DNA from: Vigna angularis
Taxonomy: Eukaryota > Streptophyta > Magnoliopsida > Fabales > Fabaceae
Direction: 5' to 3'
DNA: 64,000 nt
Assembly (NCBI RefSeq): GCF_016808095.1
Contig: NC_068975.1
Coordinates: 27,207,501 to 27,271,500 of the forward strand
Position numbers and translations under genes: made by a program. The notes under the pieces were generated by a model, which was not told where the DNA came from, did not search any database, and saw only the letters and a program-made list of their open reading frames with translations. Below, in pieces: positions 22,772 through 32,921 of the stretch (positions are counted from its first letter, which is position 1; each line of letters starts with the position of its first letter).

Positions 22772-23222
22772 TTAATTATGCTTCAGCTTCTCATCTTCTG
22801 CTGCTGTAGTTGGATCTTCTATTATAACTTCTCTCGCCTTTTCCTTTTCCTCTCTCTTCTCTATCACCACTTCCTTGCTTCTCTCAACAATAACAGTGAC
22901 AGCAGCAGCAGCATTTTTTGCTTCTTGCAATTCTGCTTCGGAGGCTGTAACCTCAATGCCTGTTTTTCCTCGGATTCTTGTCTTTACATCCTTCTCGGTT
23001 GTTTCAGTTTCTTTCAACGTTTTTGGAACATCCTGCAAGATCCCATTTCAGTTCAAAAGGTTTTCTAGCCAAATTCAAATGGAACGTCACATAATCAGAC
23101 ATGGCAACTCAATCACACATAAAAAAAATCTGGTTTTGATCAGCTGATTAAGCTCTAAGTTTAGCAATGAATCTCACAACATGCATGAAGGATTCTGGGT
23201 TAATTACCTGAACACTTGCCAT
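22772..23222 (-). CDS. Small charged protein of unknown function, two exons
   Basis: Exon 1 is 23222-23208 (15 nt: Met-Ala-Ser-Val-Gln) and exon 2 is 23032-22772, joined across a GT..AG intron of 175 bp; the product is 91 residues. I do not recognise the family. The protein is highly hydrophilic, rich in Lys, Glu and Thr, with an alanine/valine-rich centre (NAAAAVTVIVERS) that could form a helix. The second half alternates basic and acidic residues (VIEKREEKEKAREVIIED), like LEA-type or coiled-coil proteins. There is no signal peptide and no cysteine. Support for a real gene: a clean TATA box (23290-23281) sits about 60 bp before the ATG, the intron borders are consensus (CAG/GTAATT and TTGCAG/G), and codons stay open to a TAA stop. 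It could be a lineage-specific stress or seed protein; that is inference. Confidence 0.6.
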
Positions 23223-23280
23223 TGTATGGAAACAGAAAGTAAGCTAGTGTAGTTGTGAGGAACGTATGAAAGTGAGAGAG

Positions 23281-23290
23281 GTATTTATAG
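23281..23290 (-). promoter_or_regulatory. TATA box of the small charged-protein gene
   Basis: On the minus strand it reads CTATAAATAC, a full plant TATA consensus. A pyrimidine-rich CTCTCTCACTTTC stretch follows, as is common near plant transcription starts, and the ATG is at 23222. Confidence 0.65.
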
Positions 23291-23420
23291 TGATTTAAAA
23301 GGTTCAAAGATCAAGCTTTCGAATAATCTTTTTTCCGACACACTCCTCCTAATTAAAGAACATAAAGTAAAGAAAACATAATTATGCGATGTAACTTCCT
23401 GGATAAGTCGTAGTTAAAGA

Positions 23421-23640
23421 TGTTAGAAGTATCGTAACTAAAGATAAAATCAATTCTTAATGAATAAGTAGATGCAAACCTCATTCTACAAACCGATTTT
23501 GTAGAATTAAGTTAGGTTTAAAGTCCACTTCTAACATGATATCAAAACCTCATTTTACAAACCGATTTTATAGAATTGAATTAGATTTAAAGTTTAGTTC
23601 TAACATAATATCAGAATCATAATATCAGAATCATGATTAG
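23421..23640. mobile_element. Decayed TRIM LTR, related to the complete TRIM at 3619-4000
   Basis: The first repeat (23421-23536) begins TGTTAGAAGT and ends ACTTCTAACA, and it shares AAGTCCACTTCTAACATG with the intact TRIM. It is followed by TGATATCAAAACC, a mutated TGGTATCAGAGC primer site. A partial second copy of the LTR end follows (to 23605, GTTCTAACA), again with a mutated primer site (ATATCAGAATCAT) that is itself doubled. The order suggests a rearranged or tandem LTR remnant. Confidence 0.65.
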
Positions 23641-24419
23641 ACGCTATCACACCACCAGTTAAAAAGGCCTAATCTCATGTGACGGAGGTATGTTGTAACT
23701 TACTATATGTAGACGTGCTTTTACTGTTATGGTCAATATGTGTTCAAAAATTATAAGGTTTCAGAGATTGGCTTTTGCTAAAGAAAGTGAGCATGGAGAA
23801 GTGAAGGGAGAGATTAGCATCATTATTCTACTATACTGTGTTTGGTTTTTGAGAGCGAAACTTAATTAAGAAATGAATTAAGACACAACAAATTTAAAAA
23901 AAATGGGATGTAAATCCCAATAAATAAAATGAATTTTTGGCTATTGATTTATTGCGATAATATGTAAAGATATTTAATTATAAGCGTAAATATTAATTAA
24001 ATATTTACAGTATAATTGTTTATGTTAAAACGTACGTAAAAACCAAAAACACAATTAATAGGTCAAACACAAAATGTAATGGATTGGCAATTAGGTTTAA
24101 ATAAAATATAGTTAAATCTTTATTTTTATTATAATTATTAAGAAAATAAATAATTTTAAAATTTAAAATTTTACTATTTAATAATTAATTGTATGAAAAT
24201 TTCTAAAATTTAATCAATTAATTTTTAAGTTAGTTTATTATATTTTATTTATTCCAAATTGGATTGTGAAAAAAGTTATACGCGTTATTTACAACTAATT
24301 ACTTGAATAAATTAAATTTTAGTTTTTAAGATTATTTTTTATTTCATAATTAAAATATTTTAAACTTTTATTCATGCTTATCATTAAATTTTAACTAAAG
24401 GTATTTTGATAAATTATTA

Positions 24420-24421
<2 letters not shown>

Positions 24422-24464
<43 letters not shown>
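24422..24464. repeat. (TA)n microsatellite
   Basis: It is an uninterrupted run of TA dinucleotides of about 43 bp. Confidence 0.95.
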
Positions 24465-24466
<2 letters not shown>

Positions 24467-25254
24467 GATTTCTTTTTTTCATTTTTTTTTAATTTTACCT
24501 TTTCAACAAATTTTTTCTAAACTAAAATAATTATTTTAATAATTTTACTATTTAAATTGTCATTTTTTTTAATTTTAATCGTTTTTTATTTGTTCGTTTT
24601 ATTAATCCTAACCATTTTATTAATTTTTATTATAATAAAAACTTACGTAATGTGTTTTTATTAGTATTATCTAATCAGTTTACTATTATTATTTTTTATC
24701 AAATCAATTAAAAATATTCTAGTTATATCTTCTTCTTCTTTTCTTTACTAAATCTAAATAGTTCTTCTTTTCACTTTCTTTCTTAATTTATATTTCCTCC
24801 TCAATTCAAAAAAAAAAATATCGTTAAACTTTAATATTAAAGAATTATAAAGAAATTATTGCAAAATGGTGACATCATATGATGTATTTAAATTAAAATT
24901 TTCAATTATGAAAACAAAAAAGTTTTCTTTTACTTTTAAAATATATTAAAGTATAAAAAACTATATTAACGTGGACTTCTGTATTGAAAAAAATAAAATA
25001 AAAAGAAGCAAAAGAGAGAATGTGGTACAACGCTACCCAAAGACACGAGAAAAACTGCACCAAAACACAACAAAAACTCATTTTAATCGGTTCAAGTGAA
25101 AGATAATCAAGCAAAGACTAATATAATTGGAATAAAAGTACGTTTAAACGGTTCAAAAGAGACAAAAACGCACCTGGAAAAGCAATGTCGCGGAGAGAAA
25201 AGACGAGAAGGAAGACGATGAAGTGGTGCTCGTAACAGCGGATTTGATGAAGTG

Positions 25255-25705
25255 GTGCTCCCCAATTGAACCGACATCTATTCTGGCCTAGACGTCGGGG
25301 CCCTCACTAATATGACGCCCAAAACAACTTTTCATCAGGCCATTTAGACGTTGGATGGCATGATCTGACGTCTCACTGCGGAAAAAAATAACTTTTCATC
25401 TACCTGTCAGACATATACACGTCCGTTGGGAGGGACACCGACGTCTATAATCGAATATAGATGACGGGGTGGCAGGATCGGACGTCTCTAAGGTTGAAAA
25501 AAATGACTTTTCACCTACCTGTCAGGCATATAGACGTCTGTTAACGGGGTCCCGACGTCTATAATATTATAGACGTCGGGACCCCGCCTAACAGACGTCT
25601 ATATGCCTCCTTATTTACGAAAATGTCACCTGTCAATAATTTACGTTGGTTATTTTGTGATCCAACGTCTACGGGATGACGTTAAAACCCAATTATGCAC
25701 TAGTG
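25255..25705. mobile_element. CACTA-like transposon fragment rich in ACGTC subterminal motifs
   Basis: Read on the minus strand, the right end starts CACTAGTGCATAATTGGG, a CACTA-type terminus. The next 450 bp carry many AGACGTC or GACGTCT motifs in both directions, which is how CACTA subterminal repeats look. Two longer direct repeats also occur, each with AACTTTTCA, ACCTGTCAG and GACGTCTATAAT. The base composition is much richer in GC than the flanks. No matching left terminus or 3-bp duplication was found, so it is truncated or rearranged. No transposase frame is present. Confidence 0.5.
25525..25607. repeat. 82-bp near-perfect palindrome
   Basis: The arms GGCATATAGACGTCTGTTA...GGGGTCCCGACGTCTATAAT and their inverse meet at 25565/25566 with no spacer. 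The only mismatch is around TTAACGGGG against TTAGGCGGGG. It lies inside the CACTA-like fragment and would form a long hairpin as single strand or RNA. Confidence 0.9.
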
Positions 25706-26684
25706 ATTAAAATCAAATATGAAAAATAAAAATTCATAAATACAAATTAATTAATCAATCAAACTCTATTAAAATTAAATATGATACAAAATAATTACAT
25801 GATACATTCATGCCTACAACCACATACTTTGGACCAACCATTGTCATTATTTAAAATAAAAAATCCATATTTATTTTAAAGATAAATGTCGTAGTTCTGG
25901 TATTTGAAAGAGTAAATTAGAGTCGATAGTCGCTTAAAACAGTGAAAATATTCAATGTATAAAGTGTTTGTTAAAATATTCAATGTATATCCAATTTAAC
26001 AATTATATATTTTGAATGATGAGTTTGGCCTTTAAGCTGAAAAGTTCCGAATTGTAGTATTTTTTACACATTTAGTATCCCAATAAAATATATAAAGACA
26101 ACAAAATAGTTGAATGATGGTATATTTTACTAGAAAACAACATTAAAATAAAGAAATATTTGTAGAATATTAGGGATTAGTATTAAATAAAAATTAAAAG
26201 TATATTTAACTATTATTAATTGAATTTATACGCTAGTTATAAATGTTGCAAAAGTTCTAGTAGATAATTTTTATGATTGAATAATGAAAGTACAATGAGT
26301 TGATTCGTTAATGGAATCTCAGTGGTCAAACAAATTTGATTGTGTCTCTATTTTGATTATTATTTAATGGAAATTTTAATTTTATAAAGTAAAAATTATC
26401 ACAATATGCATATATTTATGAACCATTATTTTATTTGAAAAAATTAATCACAAACATCGTTTTATTTAAAATCAATCACAAAAGTGATTTTTTCAACAAT
26501 GTTATTCTAATTTTTAATATAATAAATTATTTGAAATAAATTAAAGCATGAAATTGATAGTTACATAAAAATACATATAATTATGGAATTTAAGATGACA
26601 ATAAATTAAAAATTAATTACAATTACAATCAAATTGTTTGGCATAATATTTAACAATTACCATTGAGAATTAACTTATAAATTT

Positions 26685-27215
26685 TAGAGTTGTCAAAATG
26701 GGTCATAACTCGCGAGCCAGTCCGGCCCACCACGGGTTTGAATCGGGTTGGGTTAGAAAAAATTGTATTTTTTTTATGTGGGTCAGATTTCAACCCGGCT
26801 CATGCGGGTTGAACCCGTGGTGGGCCGGGTTGGCCCACCAACCCACCTACCTAATTTTATTTTATTAAAAATTAATTTTAATTTTATAAAAAAATATTTA
26901 TTATTTTGTTTTTGCTTGAAAAAATTATTTAAGTTTCTTATTTTCAAAATTAATTAAACACCTGGAAGTGAAATTTGGGAGTGAAATTTGTTTAGATTTG
27001 TATTATAGAAAGTTTGTAATTTTTTTTATTTAAAAAAAATGTAATTAAGTGAGCTAGTGAGCCAACCCGTTTACCCACCAACCCGTGATGGGTCGAACCG
27101 GATTCAAATTTTTCTGGCTTGCTAATAAATGAGCCGGGTTGGGTTGACTCACTAAGTGACCAACCCGTAGTGGGTCGGATCGGGTCGGATCAGGTGGCCC
27201 GTTTTGACAGCTCTA
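26685..27215. mobile_element. hAT-type non-autonomous element, 531 bp, with 8-bp target-site duplication
   Basis: The ends are TAGAGTTGTCAAAATGGGTC and, inverted at the right end, TAGAGCTGTCAAAACGGGCC. An 8-bp duplication ATAAATTT flanks it (26677-26684 and 27216-27223), the size typical of hAT transposases. Subterminal regions carry many CCAACCCG/CGGGTTGG motifs in both directions; the centre is AT-rich. It has no transposase frame. Confidence 0.9.
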
Positions 27216-27223
27216 ATAAATTT

Positions 27224-29732
27224 TAACTCGTTTAACACGTGTACTTAAACAATTTGACTGAAACACTATGATTCATTGAACATGCATAATCCATTTTGAC
27301 CAATGCATAATAATCTATTATGTGTTGACTTCAACTCGGTTTGAATAATACAATTTTGAATTTTAAATGTTCATCAAATAATTGATACGACTAAGGCAGA
27401 GTTCACGCAATACGTTATAGATTTCGAGATACTTAGACTCTAATTAATGATTTTATTTAGTTGTGGATAAAAATATATATTTTCAAAAACATTTTTTTAT
27501 TCATAGTGTTCAGTGTTTTATTTAAGATCCACGATGTAAAGTTTATGTTATGTGGTATCAACATATATTTAAAATCAGCGGTTCTATACAACTCGAATTT
27601 TAAATTCATGACTTTATCTAAGTGGTGGAGCTTTTTTTTCACATATATAAATTAGTATATAAATAAAAATATTTTTTATTTTGATTATATTTTATATATT
27701 CGGCATTTTAAAAAATTTATAACATATATAAAAAGATTTTGTCATTTTTGTTACTATAAGTTTATAATCGACCGATTGGATACAGTTTTGACTTTCGGAG
27801 TGTATTATACGGGTCACCTCCCATAAACCCATCAGTTAAGAAGAACAATGAGCAAGGCGCATGAGCAACAGTTAGACGACATCCTTGTCCCAATTTAACT
27901 GAAACAATTTTCAAAATATGTTTTGAAAATTCTCTATGTTTATCTATAATCTCTAGAATGGAAATATCCCTATCAAATATAAAAAAAAGATATTTAATTG
28001 CATATTTTATAAAAATTCGAAAACTTATTTTTGAAATATATAATAATTTTAAACTATTTCAGATTTAAAATTGGTCTGGGAAAACATCAATTTTAAAAAC
28101 CAATCATCCAAACTATTTTATTTAAAAAAATATTGATTTATATTTAGAATTCAACAATTTAGATTTGGGTCTACAAAACTTTAAATTAATTCTTTTATAA
28201 AATATAGATTGAATTTAATTTCAATCCAATTAAATTTAAATTTTTAAAAATCCAACCCTTCTCCAATTCTCTTATAAAAAATAAACTAAATCGAGGATGA
28301 TACAAAATATCGAATTTCAATTTTGTGAATGAGTTGAAAAAAAGGTGGTCACAAATCACCAACAAAGCTAATGAATACCTTAGTAACTAGCTATACTCCG
28401 AAAATATGATTATCTTACAAAATTGTTAAGAAAATATTTTTCCACTTTGTGTTTATTTGAGTTAAGATTCACAATAAAGTTAACCATGATTAATTATAAA
28501 TTTATTTTAACTATTATTAATTTTGATTTTATAAGTAATTTATTGCAAGGTTTAAAATAATAAAAAGTAATAGTCACATTAAAAGATGACACTTAATTAT
28601 TTTATTAATAAAAAGTTATATTATAAATAGAGATTTTTATTAATTGAGTTTTTTAAAATCATTTATAAAAACTATTTTAAACTTTTTTTTCTTCTCTTAT
28701 TTGGATGTTTGGCTTCATCGTTCATTTGTTTGAAGATTAGAATATGCCATAAAACTTATAACAATAAGGTTTATCTTTTTACATGTTAACTCCTTGGCAA
28801 GTATTATTGAATCGTACCATTAGTAAAGATGTTCAAGTATCGTTTATTAAAGAATTTGTGTTTGTTTAACTAACTAACATTACATACTAATTTAAATTGT
28901 GAATATGAATATTTATTTATTTAACGAGTTGAAACATATAAAGTTATTAAATATGAGAGTTATAAAATGATCCGAGGAGAGACTCACTGAAACTCGACTT
29001 CATGATCAAAACTCTATGCAATCATCTACGTAATATATTTCTAACATACTCAAACACTCTCATAATAAAAATATAAATCCTAATCCTTTAGAGACAAGTT
29101 CTAAATCTTTATGTAAAAATACTAATTAGTTGTCTTATTTATGTTTAAGTTCCAAAACATTTTTCAATGATTAAACACCATCTAAATAACATAAATATGA
29201 ATAAAAAAAGATAAAACATAAGAATAATAAAAAATATTATATTCATAGAAATAACTATAAAGAATTTATATACATTACATTCAACCTCAATAAAATTAAA
29301 TTTAGTTATTCCTACACACGTCTAAAAGATAAGAGGATTTAATTTTTAAAGATAAAGGGAGATGCATATTATATATTTAGTAATGATTTATTCTTTAATA
29401 TTTAATTTGAGATGTTACATTTATATGTAAAATAATTTTAAAAATATAATGCTTTATTGATATCGGGATAAAATTGAATGATATTTAAATTTTGAGAGAA
29501 GGCTTAAATGATAGATGAGTAATGAAAACAAAATAAAATAAATGGTGTTTGTCTACATGCCATGTACGTTACAACACGCTTAACTCTCTACTTCAAAAAC
29601 CAAAACATAAAGGCTTATTAATTAGTCTCATCTCTTCTTTAATTTTCAGTTTCAAACCATAACTACACCCACCACCCATATGTGTAATTGTGTCAACAAC
29701 TCTATTTTTCTTAGACCTCATCAACAAATAAC
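27224..29732. other. AT-rich intergenic DNA
   Basis: I see no gene, RNA gene or complete transposon. The last about 200 bp should contain the promoter and 5' UTR of the AHL gene that starts at 29733; AAATAAAATAAATGG near 29530 is a possible but weak TATA region. Confidence 0.45.
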
Positions 29733-30395
29733 ATGCAAAACCTTCGCACCTCATCATCTTCCTCCATACAAAATCCAGAACCAAGCTCCTCCACAAACGC
29801 CGTCGTATCAGAAACATCTCTGAAACAAAAGAAAGACGATCCAACATCAGAAAAAGCTACGAACATGTCCACCATGGGTAAGCCCAGGGGTCGCCCTCTA
29901 GGCTCCAAGAACAAGCCCAAACCAGCATCGGTCAGGAGCCGAGACACCCATAATCTTATCGAAAGTCACATGATCGAGATAGCAAGTGGAACAGACATCA
30001 TCGATAACTTGGTCCAGTTTGCTCGAAGGAAAAAACGAGGTTTTTGTGTTCTGAGCGCCATTGGGAGCATTAGGAATGTGACTCTCCAGCAGTCGTTGAT
30101 CCCTGACACCATCATGACACTGGAAGGTCAGTTGCAGATACTATCGTTGAAAGGTTCGTTTTTGCCCGGAGCAACACCGCCTACGTTGTCGGTTTATCTG
30201 GCCGGTGCTAAGGGACAAGTTGTCGGAGGCAAAGTGGTAGGTCCGTTGGTGGCATCAGGAAGAGTTTTCATTGTTTTGGCTGCGTTTTCTAATGCTGCAT
30301 TTGACAGATTACCCTTTGTGCTTGAGGGTGGCGAAGAGGCTTCATCCTCTAATCATCAACATCATAACAATTTTTGTCCTTCAAATCTGCCATAG
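29733..30395 (+). CDS. AHL: AT-hook motif nuclear-localized (AHL) protein, clade A type, with altered PPC core
   Basis: It is an intronless 220-residue protein, as in clade A AHLs. A type I AT-hook, KPRGRPLGSKNKPK (50-63), should bind the minor groove of AT-rich DNA. The PPC/DUF296 domain follows (about 77-196): MIEIASGTDIIDNL, LSAIGSIRNVTL, GSFLPG, LSVYLAG, GQVVGGKVVGPLVASG, and FSNAAFDRLP. PPC domains form trimers and bind other nuclear proteins. The six-residue motif normally reading GRFEIL is GQLQIL here (132-137), losing the Arg, Phe and Glu known to matter for partner binding in Arabidopsis AHLs. The N-terminus is Ser/Thr-rich, and the tail is short with a His/Asn patch. The frame and the rest of the domain are intact, so it is not an obvious pseudogene. 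Confidence 0.92.
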   Translation: MQNLRTSSSSSIQNPEPSSSTNAVVSETSLKQKKDDPTSEKATNMSTMGKPRGRPLGSKNKPKPASVRSRDTHNLIESHMIEIASGTDIIDNLVQFARRKKRGFCVLSAIGSIRNVTLQQSLIPDTIMTLEGQLQILSLKGSFLPGATPPTLSVYLAGAKGQVVGGKVVGPLVASGRVFIVLAAFSNAAFDRLPFVLEGGEEASSSNHQHHNNFCPSNLP

Positions 30396-32570
30396 ATGAT
30401 GATGATTCAACCTTGCTCCGGCTAGGTCACCAACTTCAACTTCATGGAAGTTTGGTGTGATACTTTAAACAATTCAATTACATGGACCTATTTATTTTTG
30501 TATAATTATGCAGACAACTTTTTAATTATATCATTTTGTTTTGATTTTAATTTAGTTATGCCAATATGTTTGTGATGTTCGGTCTAATCGTTTTGCTTCT
30601 TTTCCATGTTTTTTTAGTTTGGAAAAAAATATGTATGATATATATGTGCAATATACCAGTGAAAAAATAAATAGGAAATGTTTTTGCGTAAATTGTTATT
30701 ATTGTATTAGCATAACTACATTTAGAACTAAAACTTTAGATAATTATTTAAGTGTTCGATGACGAGGAGTTCATATATAATAAATGATACGATGCAATGA
30801 AGAAAATACAAAGTTTACACCAATAAATGTAAAAAAAAATAAAAAAATCTATTTTTACAAGTTATGATGAGATTCTTGTGGGATTTTAAGAATATTTGTG
30901 CAATTTAAAGATAAATTTTAAAATTTTATCTACTTCAATAAATATAAATATGATCATTGTTTGGTAATTGAAAGTACGTGGTTTTAAAAGTATGATTAAT
31001 TGACCTAATTCCATGGATCTCAAAGGGAGATTACACGGTGGTGCCCTATAATGTTGGACGTAATTCCATGATCTGCAAGGAGGAGATTCATGGTGGTGCC
31101 CTTAATGTTTAGAATGATTTGCATGGTAGCTCAGTTTTGGAGGTTTTCCTAACGCTCCAATGGTCTTTCATTCTCAAGTAGAGAGGATTGATCCATGTGG
31201 TGAGGAGTAGCAGGAGGTCCTAGTCTTGGGTGCTTTCAGTATGGTTCAAGGTGAGTCATAACGGACTAACCTCGTGAGTGTGGTAGAGTGAAATCCATTA
31301 ACAACGACTTTGCAAAGCAGTAGAGGCCACCACGAGTGCATGACCCGCCATAGTTCGACAATCATTCTAAGTCCGGACGAGTCAAGTTTAGGTGCAACAA
31401 GTCATGTTTGTATAGTCTAATATATCTGTCTTATTTGCATATTGTGTGTGAATGTTATAACATGATTTTTATATCTAGTTCACCCTTGCTTCTGTGTTTG
31501 TGTTTTGCTTGGGTATACTTTTCTTTTGCAATGATCATCCACTTGGATGTGAATAGAGGTGAATGAGGTGCCTCTGGAGCAGGCTTTGGAGGATGATGTT
31601 GCTGCTTAGTTTAGTTAGGACTCTTAGTTGTTCTTATTATTTTGAAATACTCTAGTATCTTTAAGTTTTAAATTACTACTCATTTTGGGATGACTGTAAG
31701 ATTAACTACCTTATTTACCGTCTACTCTAACTATTCTCTTTTATTTATTTAAATGTGGACTTATTATATTATATACTTCTATATAATCTGGAATATATAA
31801 TCTGAAATGTTACGAGAACCCAACATTATGTTAATAAAAACGAAAGTGTTTGACATAATTAACAAATATATATATATAATAATAATAATTAATAAATAAG
31901 ATAAGTTAAAAATTGATAAAATAAATAAAATAACTAAGATATAAATAAAAAGACATATTGTAGTAAATATTTTAGTTAAAAATAATATCCTATAATTTAT
32001 TTATAATTTATTAATATTGAATCTCCCATTAATTCTTCTTGAAAATCATTTACTACAAAAGATTAAAAAAGTCATAGTACTATTCTCGTAACATCAAATT
32101 TTATGGCTTTTAACATTGTTTTTGTTTATCAATTTTAATTTTCATATAATACATAATGTTGAAAGTATTAATCTAATATTATTTTATAATTTAGTTTTTT
32201 TCAAGATTGATTGATGAAACTATCCCGAGTTCAGTTTGAATATATCAATTTAATATTTTAATTCATTTTAAAAAGGAATTTAACTCTAGCTTATTGTCTG
32301 AACTTTTGGTTAACATAACCAAGAATTTTTTCTTTTTTATGTTTTGTATTCATGAGCGATGAGAACTCTAGTTTTTTCTTTTGGTCAAATTAGGAAATAA
32401 TAAAGATTAATTTGACCAATTATTAAAGTTATTAAATTATTTATTTTTACTGGTTTAAGATATCTTATAATAATAAAGATAAGATTACAATGGATACTAT
32501 GAAATCTTTCGAATATGTTATTCTAGTAATTAATTTTGTGGCAGATCATAATGACATTTATTATTACACG
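30396..32570. other. Intergenic DNA with a possible retroelement relic
   Basis: No gene is supported. About 30990-31640 is clearly less AT-rich than its surroundings and has stop codons in all frames; it could be a worn solo LTR, but no TG..CA ends or duplication were found. The rest is AT-rich. The final part before 32922 holds the receptor promoter and 5' UTR. Confidence 0.4.
31009..31113. repeat. Diverged tandem duplication of about 53 bp
   Basis: AATTCCATGGATCTCAAAGG..GGTGGTGCCCTATAATGTT is followed at once by AATTCCATGATCTGCAAGGA..GGTGGTGCCCTTAATGTT. Confidence 0.6.
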
Positions 32571-32623
32571 TAAAGGTGTGTGAGCAAAGCAAGGTAGTCT
32601 CGGTTCGGTTCATGTATAGCTGC

Positions 32624-32634
32624 GTGGGTCCCAC
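32624..32634 (+). promoter_or_regulatory. GTGGGTCCCAC palindrome, possible TCP-binding site
   Basis: It is a perfect 11-bp palindrome about 290 bp before the ATG of the plus-strand ethylene receptor. It matches the class I TCP consensus GTGGGNCCC. The same element occurs at the same distance in the duplicate gene while nearby sequence has drifted. Confidence 0.45.
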
Positions 32635-32921
32635 ACACTTCTCTCACTCTCGCTTCCTGTGCTCACAAGCAGGTTCTTCCCTTCCAAGTTCAAACCAAAA
32701 TATTCATTCTTTCTTCGTTCTTGCTAATTCCCCGAAAGCACAACAATTATTTATTCTTTATCTTCTCGATTTCTGGCTAAAAATTGTTAGGGTTTTGGGA
32801 AATTAAGCTTAGTTTAAATCTGTTGTAATGTGTGTGCCAATTGTGATGTTAATTTGAGCTGTTGGTTAACTCTGGGGAATGGTTTAGAAAAGGAAAAAAG
32901 TAGCACTAGTTTTTCGTTGCC

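Larger units (their letters stand above)
23291..26684. other. Intergenic DNA with transposon relics
   Basis: No gene is seen. It contains a decayed TRIM LTR (23421-23640), an AT microsatellite (24422-24464) and a GC-richer CACTA-like fragment (25255-25705), all listed separately. The remaining DNA is AT-rich without recognisable content. Confidence 0.5.

Noticed and set aside
25304..25320. CACTAATATGACG as left terminus of the CACTA-like element
   Set aside because: Apart from CACTA it does not match the right terminus, and similar ACGTC-rich sequence continues to its left.
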